Part shown: positions 24,656 to 37,600 of the stretch, one piece after another
How positions within the stretch are numbered: the stretch's first letter is position 1
Layout: each line of letters begins with the position of its first letter
From: Bigelowiella natans CCMP2755
Taxonomy: Eukaryota > Cercozoa > Chlorarachniophyceae
Direction of reading: 5' to 3'
NCBI GenBank assembly: GCA_000320545.1
Contig: ADNK01002534.1
Coordinates: 1 to 42,172 of the forward strand
Length of the DNA: 42,172 bases
Position numbers and translations under genes: made by a program
The notes under the pieces: generated by a model
The model's database searches: none
What the model was told of the DNA's origin: nothing
The model's input: only the letters and a program-made list of their open reading frames with translations

Positions 24656-25985
24656 GATGTTCATTATTCTCCAATATATTTCTAGACATCCACAGCCTTG
24701 CTTTCCGGCGAAGAAAACCTCATCTATCCCCCCCCCCCCTCGCATTTACCTAAGCTCCAAGTCGTGAACCTCGCGCTTCGACTCCAGCAGCCGCACGGCG
24801 AGGAGGAAGGAGAATAGAAGCTTGTCTTTCCCAAAGAGCGACCGGCAGATATTCAAATACCTGAAGGAATTGTACATATGAACACAGATGTGGGGGGAGG
24901 GCAGCAAAGGAGAGATATATCTAAGAAATTTGAGAGGATACAGAGAATTCTTCGGATGCAGTGCGCAGTTACCACACAACAGGCAGGGCGTTGAAGACTC
25001 ATCCTATACTTCTACTATGATAATAAGCGTGCACGGAGCCGATGACGACTGTTTGCAAGAACTTACAGAGAATAGGTGAAGTAGTTGTTGAGGTTTTCGA
25101 TGCGCTCCGCAACTTCCTCCGAATGCTCAGACTTATCGATCGCTCGACTAAACAGAGCTATGAACCAGGAGAGCGAGTATTGATACCTGCATTGGTAATG
25201 CAGAACAATCATCAGTACCGCTGCGGCGAAGGCAGAGTGGTATCATTTTGGGGAGTTGGAATGCACTGAAAAAAACCATCGGCGTTTTCCTCTCGATTCT
25301 TGCCCCCCACCCCCCCCCCCCCCCCCATATTTGCAAGATTCAATAAAGAAAATCCCTCTGCAATCTTATTCTTCAAAAGGAGTAGATGCTCTACGCAGCA
25401 CTTCGCACTTACATCGGGTCAATGGCTGCCAGAGAGTTTATACAGAAGAATAGGATTGTAGTGTGCTCTGCGACCGGCTTGTACCCCATTCGTGTGATAT
25501 TAATCTCCTTCTGGGCCTTGATCATGATCTTCTGTTTAGCTTCGATATCGTTTGATAACACCTTCGAGCTTTGGAGTACCTAGATTGAGTAAAGGACGCC
25601 GGGATGGTAATAGGCGAATCAGAAAGACTGAAACCAGTAACGTGAAAAGAGCCCCCTTCCAACCCCCGCCCTCCCCCTTTCCCCTTTACTCACTGAATAT
25701 TGCAACTAGAGAATTCAAAAGTGACCACCCACCTTGATCGCGCTCTCATCGTCGAGAATATTGCCCTGCGACGTCGATAGCGTGTGCAGGATCTTGTCCT
25801 CAATGTCCTTGAGCTTGCGAGCGTTCTCGGCGGAGGAACGTACTAATTCCGTCCGCTTCTCTTCCAACTCCGCGCGCTCTTTTGCAACGACGATACCTTA
25901 TGCAATACTCAAGGTGAGATGGGCGTCCCAAGGTGCGTGAGGAATAGACGCGGATTCGTTACCCTCCTCCTCCTCCTCCTTCAAT

Positions 25986-26023
<38 letters not shown>

Positions 26024-27776
26024 AACCCACCGAGAAGCTGATCCACAAGTCCTTCCGGCGTAACCATGAAGTTGAGCAAACACACCTTGACCGACACCTG
26101 CGACATAGCAATGATTATATAGGTGAGGCGTCAGCAGATATACAACACCTCGTTGATTTGGTCTGCGCTTGCAAAGGGCGCTTACGCACTCAAGGACTAC
26201 TCTCCTCAATCTCGCCGATTATTCGCGTATATATTAGATCGACTACCTCTGGGTAGTAGTGCGGGTTTGCCAGTTTCGTCGTCATGTAGAACTTGAAGCG
26301 CTCGTTGTAGTCGAGCTCTTTATCCCCAAACTTCAGCACCATGCGCCCCGCCCTCTTGAACGTTTGCTTCAGCAAAAGCGGCTCGAGTGCGGGGTCAAGC
26401 TGCTCTTGGACCTGCTCCATCAGACAAGGGAATCCGAGCTGGATGGCGCTTTCCAGGACGCGGTTGTAGTCGTCCGTAGGCTTGAAGATTTTCAATTTGT
26501 TTTCCTGGTTAGGGTAGGCGGTGGGGAAGGGGGGGAGGGTAGAGAATGAAACTAATCAAGAGGAAATATTATATATAATGCTGAATCGGTTAAATTCTTC
26601 TTCCGTACCTTTTCCATATTCTTAATCCAGCGGCTGGCCTGCATCTGCGGGTCGATGATGAGCGGCCAGCGCCTCGCGTTCTTGAGGATGATCGCGTTGT
26701 CAATTGAGAACGAATCGTTTGGAAGCCCATCAACGACCCACTTTTGAATAACGACGGGCTGGCCAAGCACTCCGTTAAGACTCACAGAGTCGGAGCAAGG
26801 AATCTCCATGCTCCTGCATTTATCAACCCAACGCTCTACGGTCTCGTTTCGATAGGTGACCGTGAAAGGCCCAAGGTATGCAATGACGGCGGAGCTCACC
26901 ACCACGTCTCCCACCAAGTTGTCGTACTGTAAGAGGAGAGGGTGGAAGGGGTTGGCATTAGAAGGAGAGGCAAGGAGGCATATATGAAACATAGATGACC
27001 AGAAAATGGCTGCTGCTACTGTATCTCGCCCTCTTTCTCTTTTCTCTCGCGCTCTCTATAAGTGTGTCTGTGCGTGTGTGTGTTTGGTTGTATACACACG
27101 CGCTGCTACATATAGATTTTGGGGATTCGTGCATTGAGCATGAGGAAGGAGTTGCATCGAGCTCAGAAGCACACCTTAATCGCTAAGTCCTTTGCAATGC
27201 TCGTCCAACGAGCCTTCTCCCCGCCAAGGCCGCCCAGCAGGATCTCCGCACGGGCCTTCTTTGTAATCGTGTCTTGAATGCCTTTCTCGAGCTTCGCCTT
27301 CTTCGCTTCGGTTGCCTTTTGCTGCCGAACTAAAGCGTCGATCTTGTCCATAACCTGAGGAGGAGAGGTACGGGAACATATCAACGCGTGCATAAATCGT
27401 TTAGGGGGTGAGGGGGGGGGGAGGGGAGATCAACCCTTTTCAGCTCCGCTTGAGCGATGTCAAGCTTTTTCTTCACCACCGCGTACTCGCTCTGTGCCTC
27501 TTTGAGCTTGATGCGCTTCGGTGCGACCACTTTCGCCACACGATCGTAGGCCTCCATTGCGTTGATCCACTTGAAGATGGCGAAGGTAGCTTTGTTGAGC
27601 TTCTCCACACGCTTTTCCTGGAAGTCATCAAGCTTTTGCAGATCTTGGATCTTTTTGATGGTCGAGGCAGGGATGTTGTCTTTCGGGTAGTCCTGAAGCC
27701 GTTTCAGCAGTTTTGTGTCCCCGAGAACCTTGCTACTCTTCGCTGGACCCCAGAAATCCATAATGTGCTAAATGCG

Positions 27777-27810
<34 letters not shown>

Positions 27811-29528
27811 GTGTGTGTGTGTGTGTGTGCGCGCGCGCGCGTGAATATATGTTCTGTGGATATGAGCGCCAAAAACTTCTTGTGGATATATCTAACACTA
27901 TATTTATAATCCTTATTCAGGAAATCTATCTATTCCCCCCCTCCCCCTTTTCTCAAGGCCCCAGGTGAGTACCTTTCCTGGGTTGTCAGGGTCCGGCTTT
28001 CGCTCTGCTTTGACACCAAGCATTATACACAGCGCCTTCATCACAAGCTTCACGCCCCCTGGAGGTTTTCCCAAAGACTTAACTTCGGTGATGTCCTTCT
28101 GACTCAGCGTATCGAGGGCCGCAATGGCGCTGTTAAGAATAGGCATTGCCTCGTCGAGGTTCGCTTGGCACTCGTCTGCAATGGCCTTCGATTTGGCAGC
28201 GGCTTTGTTGGCCACTGCCTCTTCCTTAGAGACCTTGTCTTTCACGACCTGAGCAGCCTTCGTTTCTTCCGCGACCTTCTTCATCATCTCTGAAGCCTTC
28301 TTCGAGGCGAGCTCTAGCTTCGGTTTCTGCTCGATGAGCTGGATCTTCATCTTCCCGACCTCGCCCTCCGTGGCAATGATCTTGTCCAGCCCCACCGTGT
28401 ATCTCGACTGGTACTTCTTCGTGTCCTCGCGGCACTTGCCGAGCAGGTCGATGAACGTCTGGATCAACTCCAGATACGACGTGGGAGTGATGTAGGTGTG
28501 CCGGCGCATGTTGTTCTTGAATTTCCTCGCAAGGGATATCACGTCGTTGTGGAAGATCTGGCACATCTCCACGCACTTGCCCCTGATCTCCTCGGGCATC
28601 TGCACTTTGCCGAGGAACTGCGAGGCGACGGCTTGGAGCGCGTCAGGAGGCCAGTCATGGAACCAATCGAGCGTGCAGCAGTTAATAAGCGAAGGGAACA
28701 TTCGCAAACGCGATCGGAATTCTGACCCAATAGGCGACATCGTTAACACGACATGAAGCTTCGCTCGGCACCTCTGGACGAACAGCCGAAACATCTCTCG
28801 CGGCGTGGCGGATTTGAGCTTGACGCCCTCCTTCTTCAGGGCGGCGCGCAGCGTCTCGATCACGTTCCCGGTGCTCTCAGCGTCGAAGAGGTTCGGCACC
28901 TCGCCGGAGTTCAGAATCGCGTTGATATCTTCCAGGAAAGACGACTCTTTGATTTGGTTGTCTGCGAAGAGGAACACCATGTTCTTGCCCTCCCCGCCCG
29001 CCTTCGACAACACGTGCCTCAAGTCCTCCCGCCACTCATTCACGCCGTATTGCTTCACAAGCTTGATCTGGAACGTCTCGTAGTCGCCTACAAACGCGGC
29101 CAAGCGCGTGAGAGACTGCTTACCGCTGCCCCCTACACCGATGAGAAGGGCGTTTCCTCGCGGCTGTTTGAGAATGCGGCTGATGCGTGATGCGTGCTCA
29201 ATGGCGAATCGAAACATGACGAGATCCATGGGGTTTCGAGACATTCGATTGTACTCATCAAGGAAGCCGGTCCAGGCGTTCGTCAGCTCGCTCGCATCCT
29301 CGATCTCCCTGTATGGTTTGGGAAACTTGTTGGAGGGCGGGAAGTAGTCGCCGCAAAACAGACCGCGGATCTCCTGAACCGTGTTGACCTTGCCGTCCCC
29401 GTTTGTGTCCAGATGCTTGCAGATCTTGTCGAAGTCTTTCTTGATGCTCTTCTTCACAACGTCGCGCACCCAGCCGAGGAACATCAAGCTATCCTCCTCA
29501 CTGAAGATGCATAATTGTGTGTTGTGTT

Positions 29529-29601
<73 letters not shown>

Positions 29602-32600
29602 ATTCTCACTTGTGAATGCAATCTATGTACTTGCTCGCAATTTATATAGCGAACCTGATGAGCCTGTCTGCGAACACACGGTGCACCTCGTGAATCCAGA
29701 GTCGCACAAAGCTCGCAGAAGACGAAAACTGCGCGGAGGAACTCATACACACTCCTTGAATGACGCGGGAGAAGTCTCGGAGGTTGAACGTGTAGTGCGA
29801 TTTAGCTGGGGTGGGCAGCAGATTGTCGCACGATATCTTGTAGATCGCCTGCGTGGCAGCAACAATCGGCTTTGCTAGACTCTTCACCTCTCCTACGAAC
29901 CTGAGGGGGGGGGGGGGGAGAGGAAGGGGAATGGTGATGGGGGATATAAGTAAGATCTAGCTATTGCTAATAAGGGCATCTCAGCTACTCCCTATTCTCA
30001 AAAAAATAAGGCCAGGGGGCGAGAATGAGGGGGGGGGGGGGGATAGACGATAGGAGACGATGCGAAGAAGCAAGCACACACCCTTTCGACATGTGCCAAT
30101 CCATAACCACATTGAAGATCGAGCTCATGGTATTGTCATCGAATGGAGTGAAGCCGACGTGGCAAAAGTGGCGCAGGAGCCTGTCGGACACAGGGTTGCG
30201 GCCGCCGCCGGGAGGCCCCATAGCAGCTAGGAACTGCACTTCCAATAAGGTGTGGAACCCCTTGAGGTCGTCGTTTGTATCATACCAGCCTTTGTGGTCC
30301 ATAAACTGGCGAATCAGCTCAATCGGAGGCTGCGCACCGTAGATTTCCTGCTTCGGCATGTTGAGATCATCGACGAGGACGATGAGCTTCTTCCCGCCAG
30401 ACGGCGCGTAGATTCCGCGGCGGCGGCGATCTAGCTTCTCGTCGATCTGGCTCTGCACGAGCTCCTCGTCCGTTTGCGCGGAGAAGTTGATGGCCAGGAT
30501 CTCATACTTCTCTTTCGCGAGCGTGGAGAGGTACTTGTTGATGTAAGCGCTCTTCCCCGTCCCTGCAGGGTTATTGTTTCGAGTGGCAAAAGAAGCGCGT
30601 GTGTGTGTGTTAGAACATGCGTGTGATGACAACGTGTACGTGTGAATGTCTGCACGATGAAATCAATATCGCCCAATTCGTCGCTCAACCTTAATCTAAC
30701 AACCTCTCACAGAGCAAATCGTCCCTCCACCCCCCCTCCCCCGGAACTCACATTCTCATGAATTACGCTTCTGACCTGTAGGACCAACGAATAGCGATGG
30801 GATGTTGTTCATCAGATACTTGTCTAGCAGGAAGGAGTAGCGTGCAACGTCGTTGGTCGGAATGAGGATGTCTTGGAACTTCGCTTTCGGCTCGATCTTC
30901 ATGTCGTCCGCGGAGAGCAGCTCCTTCCAGTGTTTCCACCCTTGCGTGTTGATATCGTAAAGATGATCATACACCGTCCCGCGCTTGGGATACAGAGCTT
31001 TGATTTTAAACTGCTTGCATTCTGCCAAGGTCGTCCTCACGAACTCGTCAAACTTAATCCGCGACGCGTCGTTGACCGTGGCGCCCACGGACCACACAAG
31101 GCAGAACAGCACGTGCGCCTCTGTAATCGCCATCACCTTGTTTGGGCCGCCATAGTCGCCGACCTTCTCCTCGGTGAGGTCCTTGGTGAGAATTGAGAAC
31201 AAGCGCATGAACGTCTCCGCAAGCCCCGTGTCGGTCGTGTACTGATACTCCACCAGGTTCTTGCGACTGAACCGTATTAGCTTCGGTAAGAAGTAGTCGA
31301 ACATTTCGGTTAGATGCTCCTTGTGCTTGTCCAAGAACCCGCTAGGAAGTCCCTTGAGCCATGAGACGAAGAGTGGCCGGTAGCCGAGGATGTGAGGTTC
31401 CATGTACACCATTCCACACCGCGACACCGTCGCTGGAGACGCGACAGCAAGGTCGCGAGTCTCGAATATCATGTTCATTCCATCGGACATCTGGATGATC
31501 TCTCCGCTCATGAGGCAGAGCTTGCGGTTGTCGTCAAGAACGGTATTCATGTTCTCGATCCACACGGCGTCCACGGGCCCGTCGAATACGACCCAGCGCC
31601 TCGTCGCGTCCGCGTCCTCGACGTTGGCGAAATCGCGGTACTTCGTGGGCAGGATGCCATCCGTCCACTCATGTGTGAGGGGGTCAAAGTTTCCGTAAAG
31701 GCGGTTCATCGAGATCGATTTCGGGTTGATTGTGTGGATGAGCGTCTTCTTCTCAGGGTAATCCTTCGACTCCGCGAGGGCTGTCAAGGTGTCCTGCAGC
31801 ACATTGAGGATCGAGGACTTTCCGGAGTAGGGCAGCCCGACGACCATCAGGCCGTGGCGGACGATGATCATCTCGTAGAGCTCGATGATCTTGCCGATGA
31901 AGTTCTTCTCGGGCTGGAGGTTGCGCGCGGCGATCTTCTCCAGGATCATGTCCATGAGCTTGCCGTACTGCGGCGTGGGGAGCTCCACGCCGGGGAAGAG
32001 GTCTTTGATGATGCCGTCGAAGAGGGGCAGGTCGTGCGCGAGGAATTTGGGCTGGTTGACGTCGCGGATAGCGCGTTGCATGACAACATCCTCGGCCTCG
32101 TCAGGAACCTTCCGCTTCAGGTTCGCTGCTGCGCGCAGGACGGTGATCACGGCTCTCATCCCGTAGTCGTAGTGGTCTTGGGACGACAGCTGCTCGGAGC
32201 ACAGCTTGTACGTCGCCACGATTTTACGAGCGAGGGATTTGGCGGATATGAAACCGAAGGAGTATAGGAGGATCTCCGCTATGAGCGCGTAGTCGGGAAC
32301 CATCATCGCCACCGTTCGGAACTGCACCTTCAGGTTATCGGGCAGCTCTGCCCTTCCCGCATAACCGGGGTTCATCGTGATGAAGCACGTGCACGTTGTG
32401 CGGATAGGCAGGTTCGGGACGTCATCGAAGGCGAAGACTTCCAGTTTCTGCCTCTTGGCCGCAAAGATTGTCTGGATCTGCTGCGCGACGACAGACAGGA
32501 CTTCAAGAATGATGCGGTTGAATTCGTCGAAGCACGCCCAGGACCCCGAGGCAGCAAGCCCCTTGAAAAACTTGGACATTGCCTTGTAGTCGAGCCCGTC

Positions 32601-34657
32601 AGAGCAGTTGAACACGACGCAGAAGATCGCGACGGCTTTGGCAAGATCCTTGCAGGTCTCGGTCTTCCCCGTTCCTGCAGGCCCTTCCGGGGCGCCGCCA
32701 AGGTTCAGTTGTAGCGCGCCCATGAGCGTGCGGTAGCACCGGTCAGTGAGAGGGGTGATAACCAGCCTGCCGGAGCAGCCCAAATACTCACACTGGTAGT
32801 CGATTTCACTCGAAATCATCCGCACCTTCAGCTTCGCGTCGTCCCAATAATAGCGCAGCTGGCATGTCCAGTCGAAGTCCTGCACCGAGTCAACTTTGAG
32901 CTCGATCAGGTTAGCCACCGTGTCGCGGGCGTGGACGTCGATGACAACCAGAGCGCCAAGCGTCTTTCGCGCGGTTTTGCTCAGTTTTCCACGCACGAGC
33001 TTCACAATGTCCTGGAGGTCGTTGTCCGACGTTTCAAGGTACTTCTTCAGAGCTCCCTTGCCCTCCGAAATCGCGCCTTCGACGTTCTGCGCCCAAAAAA
33101 CCTGGTTAATACCTAGAATTACTTGCCCTGGCCAAGCGGTCACCCAATCCGTGCGCTTTTTCTGTGCGTGGTCCTTCAGCGCGAATTCGAGCTGTTGATG
33201 CACAGACTTGTAGGAAGTAAGCTCGACGGACTTCAACCACTGCTCTACAGCTCCGTTTGCGTCTTTCGGATTCACGATCTCTGCCATGGGAATGCACTCC
33301 TTCTCCTTTGAATTCATGTGAGTGATATCGAGCTTGTCATTGAACGTGAGGTGGTAGAGGCCCTCGAAGCACTTCTTGAGGTGCGGCTGCACGCGCATCG
33401 GATCCTTGGTCTCGGAGAGGATCTCAAGCAGCTCGTCGTCGGAGAGGAAGAAGAAACGTGGGAAGAACATGCGCTTTGCGTTGAGGTAGCTGTTCAGCCC
33501 CTTCTGGATCTTGTCTAGGAGCGTCTTTGCGTTGTCCAGTGTCTTCTTCAAATCTGGAATCTTGGTCACTACGAGGACGAACGTGTCCTTCTTCACGTTC
33601 GTCATGAGCGCGATCCAGTCCTTGTTGACGGTTTTGAACATCTTGCCCTCCATCGGCATTTGCTTCAGGATGTCCTCCGCTCCGAAGACGGGCTCGAGGT
33701 ACATCCAAGCGCTCTGCACCTTCATCCACACCTCGAGCGTCGACTGCGCGCCCAGCAGCCACGTCTCCCATTCATCCAGCTCCGAGGCGAATGGCACGGC
33801 AAAAGGGGAGCCCTTCATCGTCTGCGTCTTGACGATTTGGTCGTCCATGAGGGTCTGAATCTCCTCCACCGGCTCTCCTTCGAGGATGAACCCCTCCGAG
33901 CCTTTGTGCTGCTTGACGCCGAACTGAACCTCTTTCCAGTCGTTCCTCATCGTTAAGAGCTGCTTCTCAATGCTAAACTGCTGCTGTGCCTCCTCGGAGA
34001 TTTCCGTCAGCTTGTCTATTTTGTTGTTCAGCCCTCGCTCGATCAGCCGGTTCAGAGGCGTGAAGTTGTCGGGGCGGATCTCCTGCTTCACAGTCTTCGA
34101 TATCTTCTCCCAATGGCGCTCGCGCATGCCTTTGTTGCACAGTACTTGGAGCAGAGGGATATATTGCCTGAAGTCGGATAAACGCTTCTTCACCTCTCCC
34201 GCAACCATTGTGGCGGCCTTCGATTCCTCTGAGAGCTTCAGCGCGAGCGTGTTAGCCTGTCTATATGCGTCATCAACTTCGCCTTCCACTTTCTCTGCGT
34301 TGAGCTCGAAAACTGGGCCTTGCATCCACTTGCGGCTATCGATTTGATTCTTCGAGACCAGCTTCCATAGACTTTCGAAAGGCTTGAGCACATCACGCGA
34401 TTCCTGAACTTGATCGTAATCGGACACCTGAAAGGGAGACAACAGCGCAATAGATTAGTTGCGTGTGGGTGTGCGCGCCTTCCGCTGGCTACTTCGTTTT
34501 GAACCCAAAATGAACTTCAAATATTTGTTCCGATTGGCGGTTTCGCTTCCGAATATACAAAATGCCACACTCTTAACTAGAACGGAAAGAAGATTGAGGC
34601 TTGCAAAGGATTAGTTCTTTCGCCTCGTCGCAAGAATGTATCTCTAAATAACGTCTT

Positions 34658-34697
<40 letters not shown>

Positions 34698-37600
34698 GCA
34701 CACGGAGAGAGACCTGCATCCCGAGAAGCTCCTCTTTAGTATTAAGGTCCTCGATTTGCTCGTCAAGTTTACTAAGATCTGCGTTGAAGTTGTCGATCTG
34801 CTCTGCGTAGTCGGCGGCCCGCTTGAAGTCGGAAAACTCCTTCACCTCGAGCACGTTCTTCGCTTTGGCCTCGACTCCAAGGCGGATCTCCTCAGCCTTT
34901 GCCTCGAGTTGGCTTTCCAGCCTCGTGCGCTGGTCGGACATCATCGTTCTACACTGTGCGCCGATTTTGCTCATCGTTGTGATCTCGCGCCACGCCTTCT
35001 TGATGAACTCAAACGCGTTTTCGTCGTTCACGACGTAGTCGCGCGCTCGCTTATCGTTGCGCCCCGGTGCGAAGACGGTAATGTTTCCTAAGCTCGGAAG
35101 GCCCTCGATCTCGAAGCAACCTTCCTCCGCCCCTTGCATCAGGTACGCGTGGTATTCCTTCTTCGGTGCTCGCGCGTTGCCGCCGCTATAGGTGTACTTC
35201 AGCAGGAAATCCAGCTCCTTCCTGGCCGTCTCGTAGCCCTTCTTGAGCTCTGGCAGCTCCGTTTGCTCGAAGACGTCCGCGTTTTCATTCAGCTTGACCA
35301 GCTTTTCCTCGCGCGCGGGATCCTCGTCCTTTGGCATGGTGAGGAGCGTGGCCTGCCAGTACTTGGATCTCTCGCAGATGTGCACGGTCATGCTGCGGTA
35401 GCGGTCGGCGATGTGCTCCATGACCTTGAACACGAGCGTGCGTGCACGGTCGGCCAGCGTTCGATTCACATCCCCCGCGCGTATGCGAATCATCCCGCAG
35501 GAGATCTCGCTCAGCGCCTCCTCCTCCAGCTCACGAGCTGTGGTGCGGTACCTATCAATCATCTTCGAGCACTCCTCCAGAGAAGGAGACTTGGCCAGCA
35601 TGACTTTCAGGCGCGCTTCCTCGGAGAGGAGATGCAGGTATTCGCCGTACAGGCCCTTGATGACCTCGATCTGGTCGCACGATTCTCTGAAGACGCCCAT
35701 TACCTTGTCCTGGATGTCCCAGATGAGCGTGTCGCCCTTGATCTCGCTGTTGCGAGGCGGGGCGATGCGCGTGTTGAGCGTCTTAGCAGCTTCCTCCTCG
35801 CTGATATATGGGTAGATTTTGCCCTCCAGGCGCTGGATGTTGTCGAACGTTGCAAGGATCCCGCTGTACAGGTGATCCAGCTTGGCGTTCAGAATTTTAA
35901 CTGGGATGTTAAAGTCCACGTAGGAGGACGATGCTGTCGGAGAGGAGGAGGGCAGCGCTGCTGGCGCAACGTCATTACTAACCGCAGCTTTCTTGACATC
36001 TGCCTCGGCACCGCTGCCTTTTGCTGGCTCGGGGGCTGTCTTCTCTACTTTCTTTTTCTCGTCTGTACTAGCCGCTTCTGGCGCTGGCGTTGGCTGCTGC
36101 TTCGCCTCAGGCTGCTTACTTGGAGTGACGACTTTCTCTTCGGTTACGGTGCCCGACACTACCTCGAGGGTGACGGTAAACGTCGGTAGCAGAGGGGGGT
36201 TCAGCGGCTCGAAGGGGTCTTTCTCGCTTGCCTCCTTTGTATTCGCTTCGCTTTTGGACGACTTCTTGCTGCTGCCAAAGCGCAGGTACTCTTCCCAGGA
36301 GTCTCGCAGCTTTACCAGCCGCTTCTCGCCGGCCTCAAATTGCAGCGGCTTCGGGCTCTCAAACATCCCCTCGAACGACCGGATCGAGTTGAAGATGATG
36401 CCGACGAGCTGCTGCGACATGAACACGGAGACCCACTCCCAGAAGGAGTGGTTGTCCTCGGTGATCTTCATCACCTTTTGGTGTCGGGACATGACGACGT
36501 AGCACTCGTTCATCCAGTCCTGCAAGAAGGTGCTCTTGACGATCTCGGCGTGCTTCATCTGCAGGTTTTGGAACTCGGCGATGTTCATGGGCATTTCCTT
36601 GCGGGGCGGGCTCTTGAAGAGATTAAGCTCCTTGTACTTTTGCCATATCGTCAGCAATTGCTGGGTGGTCGCGTTACACGCGTTCAAGTTCGGCCCGAGG
36701 AAACGAAAGGAAGTCTGGATTGGCTCTCTCCACTCCGAAGGCGGCGCTGGCGGGCCTGTAATCTGTGTAGGGGGAGGGGGGGGGGCAGCGGTGGGTGATT
36801 ACAAACTCATGAAAGTGAGGTAGCTTGAGCCCCAAGTCTACAAATTGAAACACGTGGGGAACAAAACAAGTCGTTTGAACTAAATATGCTATTAATAAAT
36901 CGTAAATGATGGGCTGCTGCAGTACCGATCCCCATCTTGACCCGAGTCTGCCTACAGTCTTCAAAGGCCGGAGATCGAGCCGCTTCCTCTCCTTCGTGCT
37001 CAGCAGCACATAGGATAGAATCGACTTCTTAATGCTAAAGGTGTAGTCTTCGTTGACCTCCATCAGCATGCTGCGAACGATCTCGTGTGCCTGTGAATCC
37101 GACACGTCCAGGTCCTGATTTTTCCCAGGGAGTTCTTCACCCAGGACTCCTTCATCGGGGCGACGTTCTCGTCCTCGATGCTATTCAGCATCTCGTAGAA
37201 CGCCACCTCGGCCTTATCCTCGGCCTTCTTGCGCTCTCCAAGGAGGTGTGCCTGGGGGAACATTATCTCGCGCACGGAGACGTGGTTGTTCTTCTCTTCT
37301 GCCCACGTTCCATTCCCCAGCACTGACCTAACAGTCCGCTCCTGCAAAATAGCCGCGTCCTCTATTGCGGTATCCTGCTCAAAGGGCAGATGGCCGGTTG
37401 CACGAATCTTGCCGTCTCGCGTGTTGCTGATCTCGAAAGCCCCGCTGCTCGGCGTGTAGAACGTGCCTATCCGCGATGTTAGCGAGCAGTAAAACTTCTC
37501 GTCCGAGAATGTCGCGGCCTTTGTTTGCGCGAAGGAGTCTAACACAGGAGGGCGTGATTGAAAGGACAGGTCTCGAAACGACATTCCTAGCTTATCTGCC

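Noticed and set aside
29620-29640. A possible 13-base micro-exon between the dynein exons at 29655-29900 and 27973-29500
   Set aside because: Direct joining keeps frame and gives the expected [12 protein letters not shown] sequence, so no extra exon is needed.
31392-32267. Long plus-strand frame opposite dynein AAA2-AAA3 (and others opposite the GC-rich dynein and CNOT1 exons)
   Set aside because: Antisense shadow of GC-rich coding sequence; the minus strand has intact AAA motifs.
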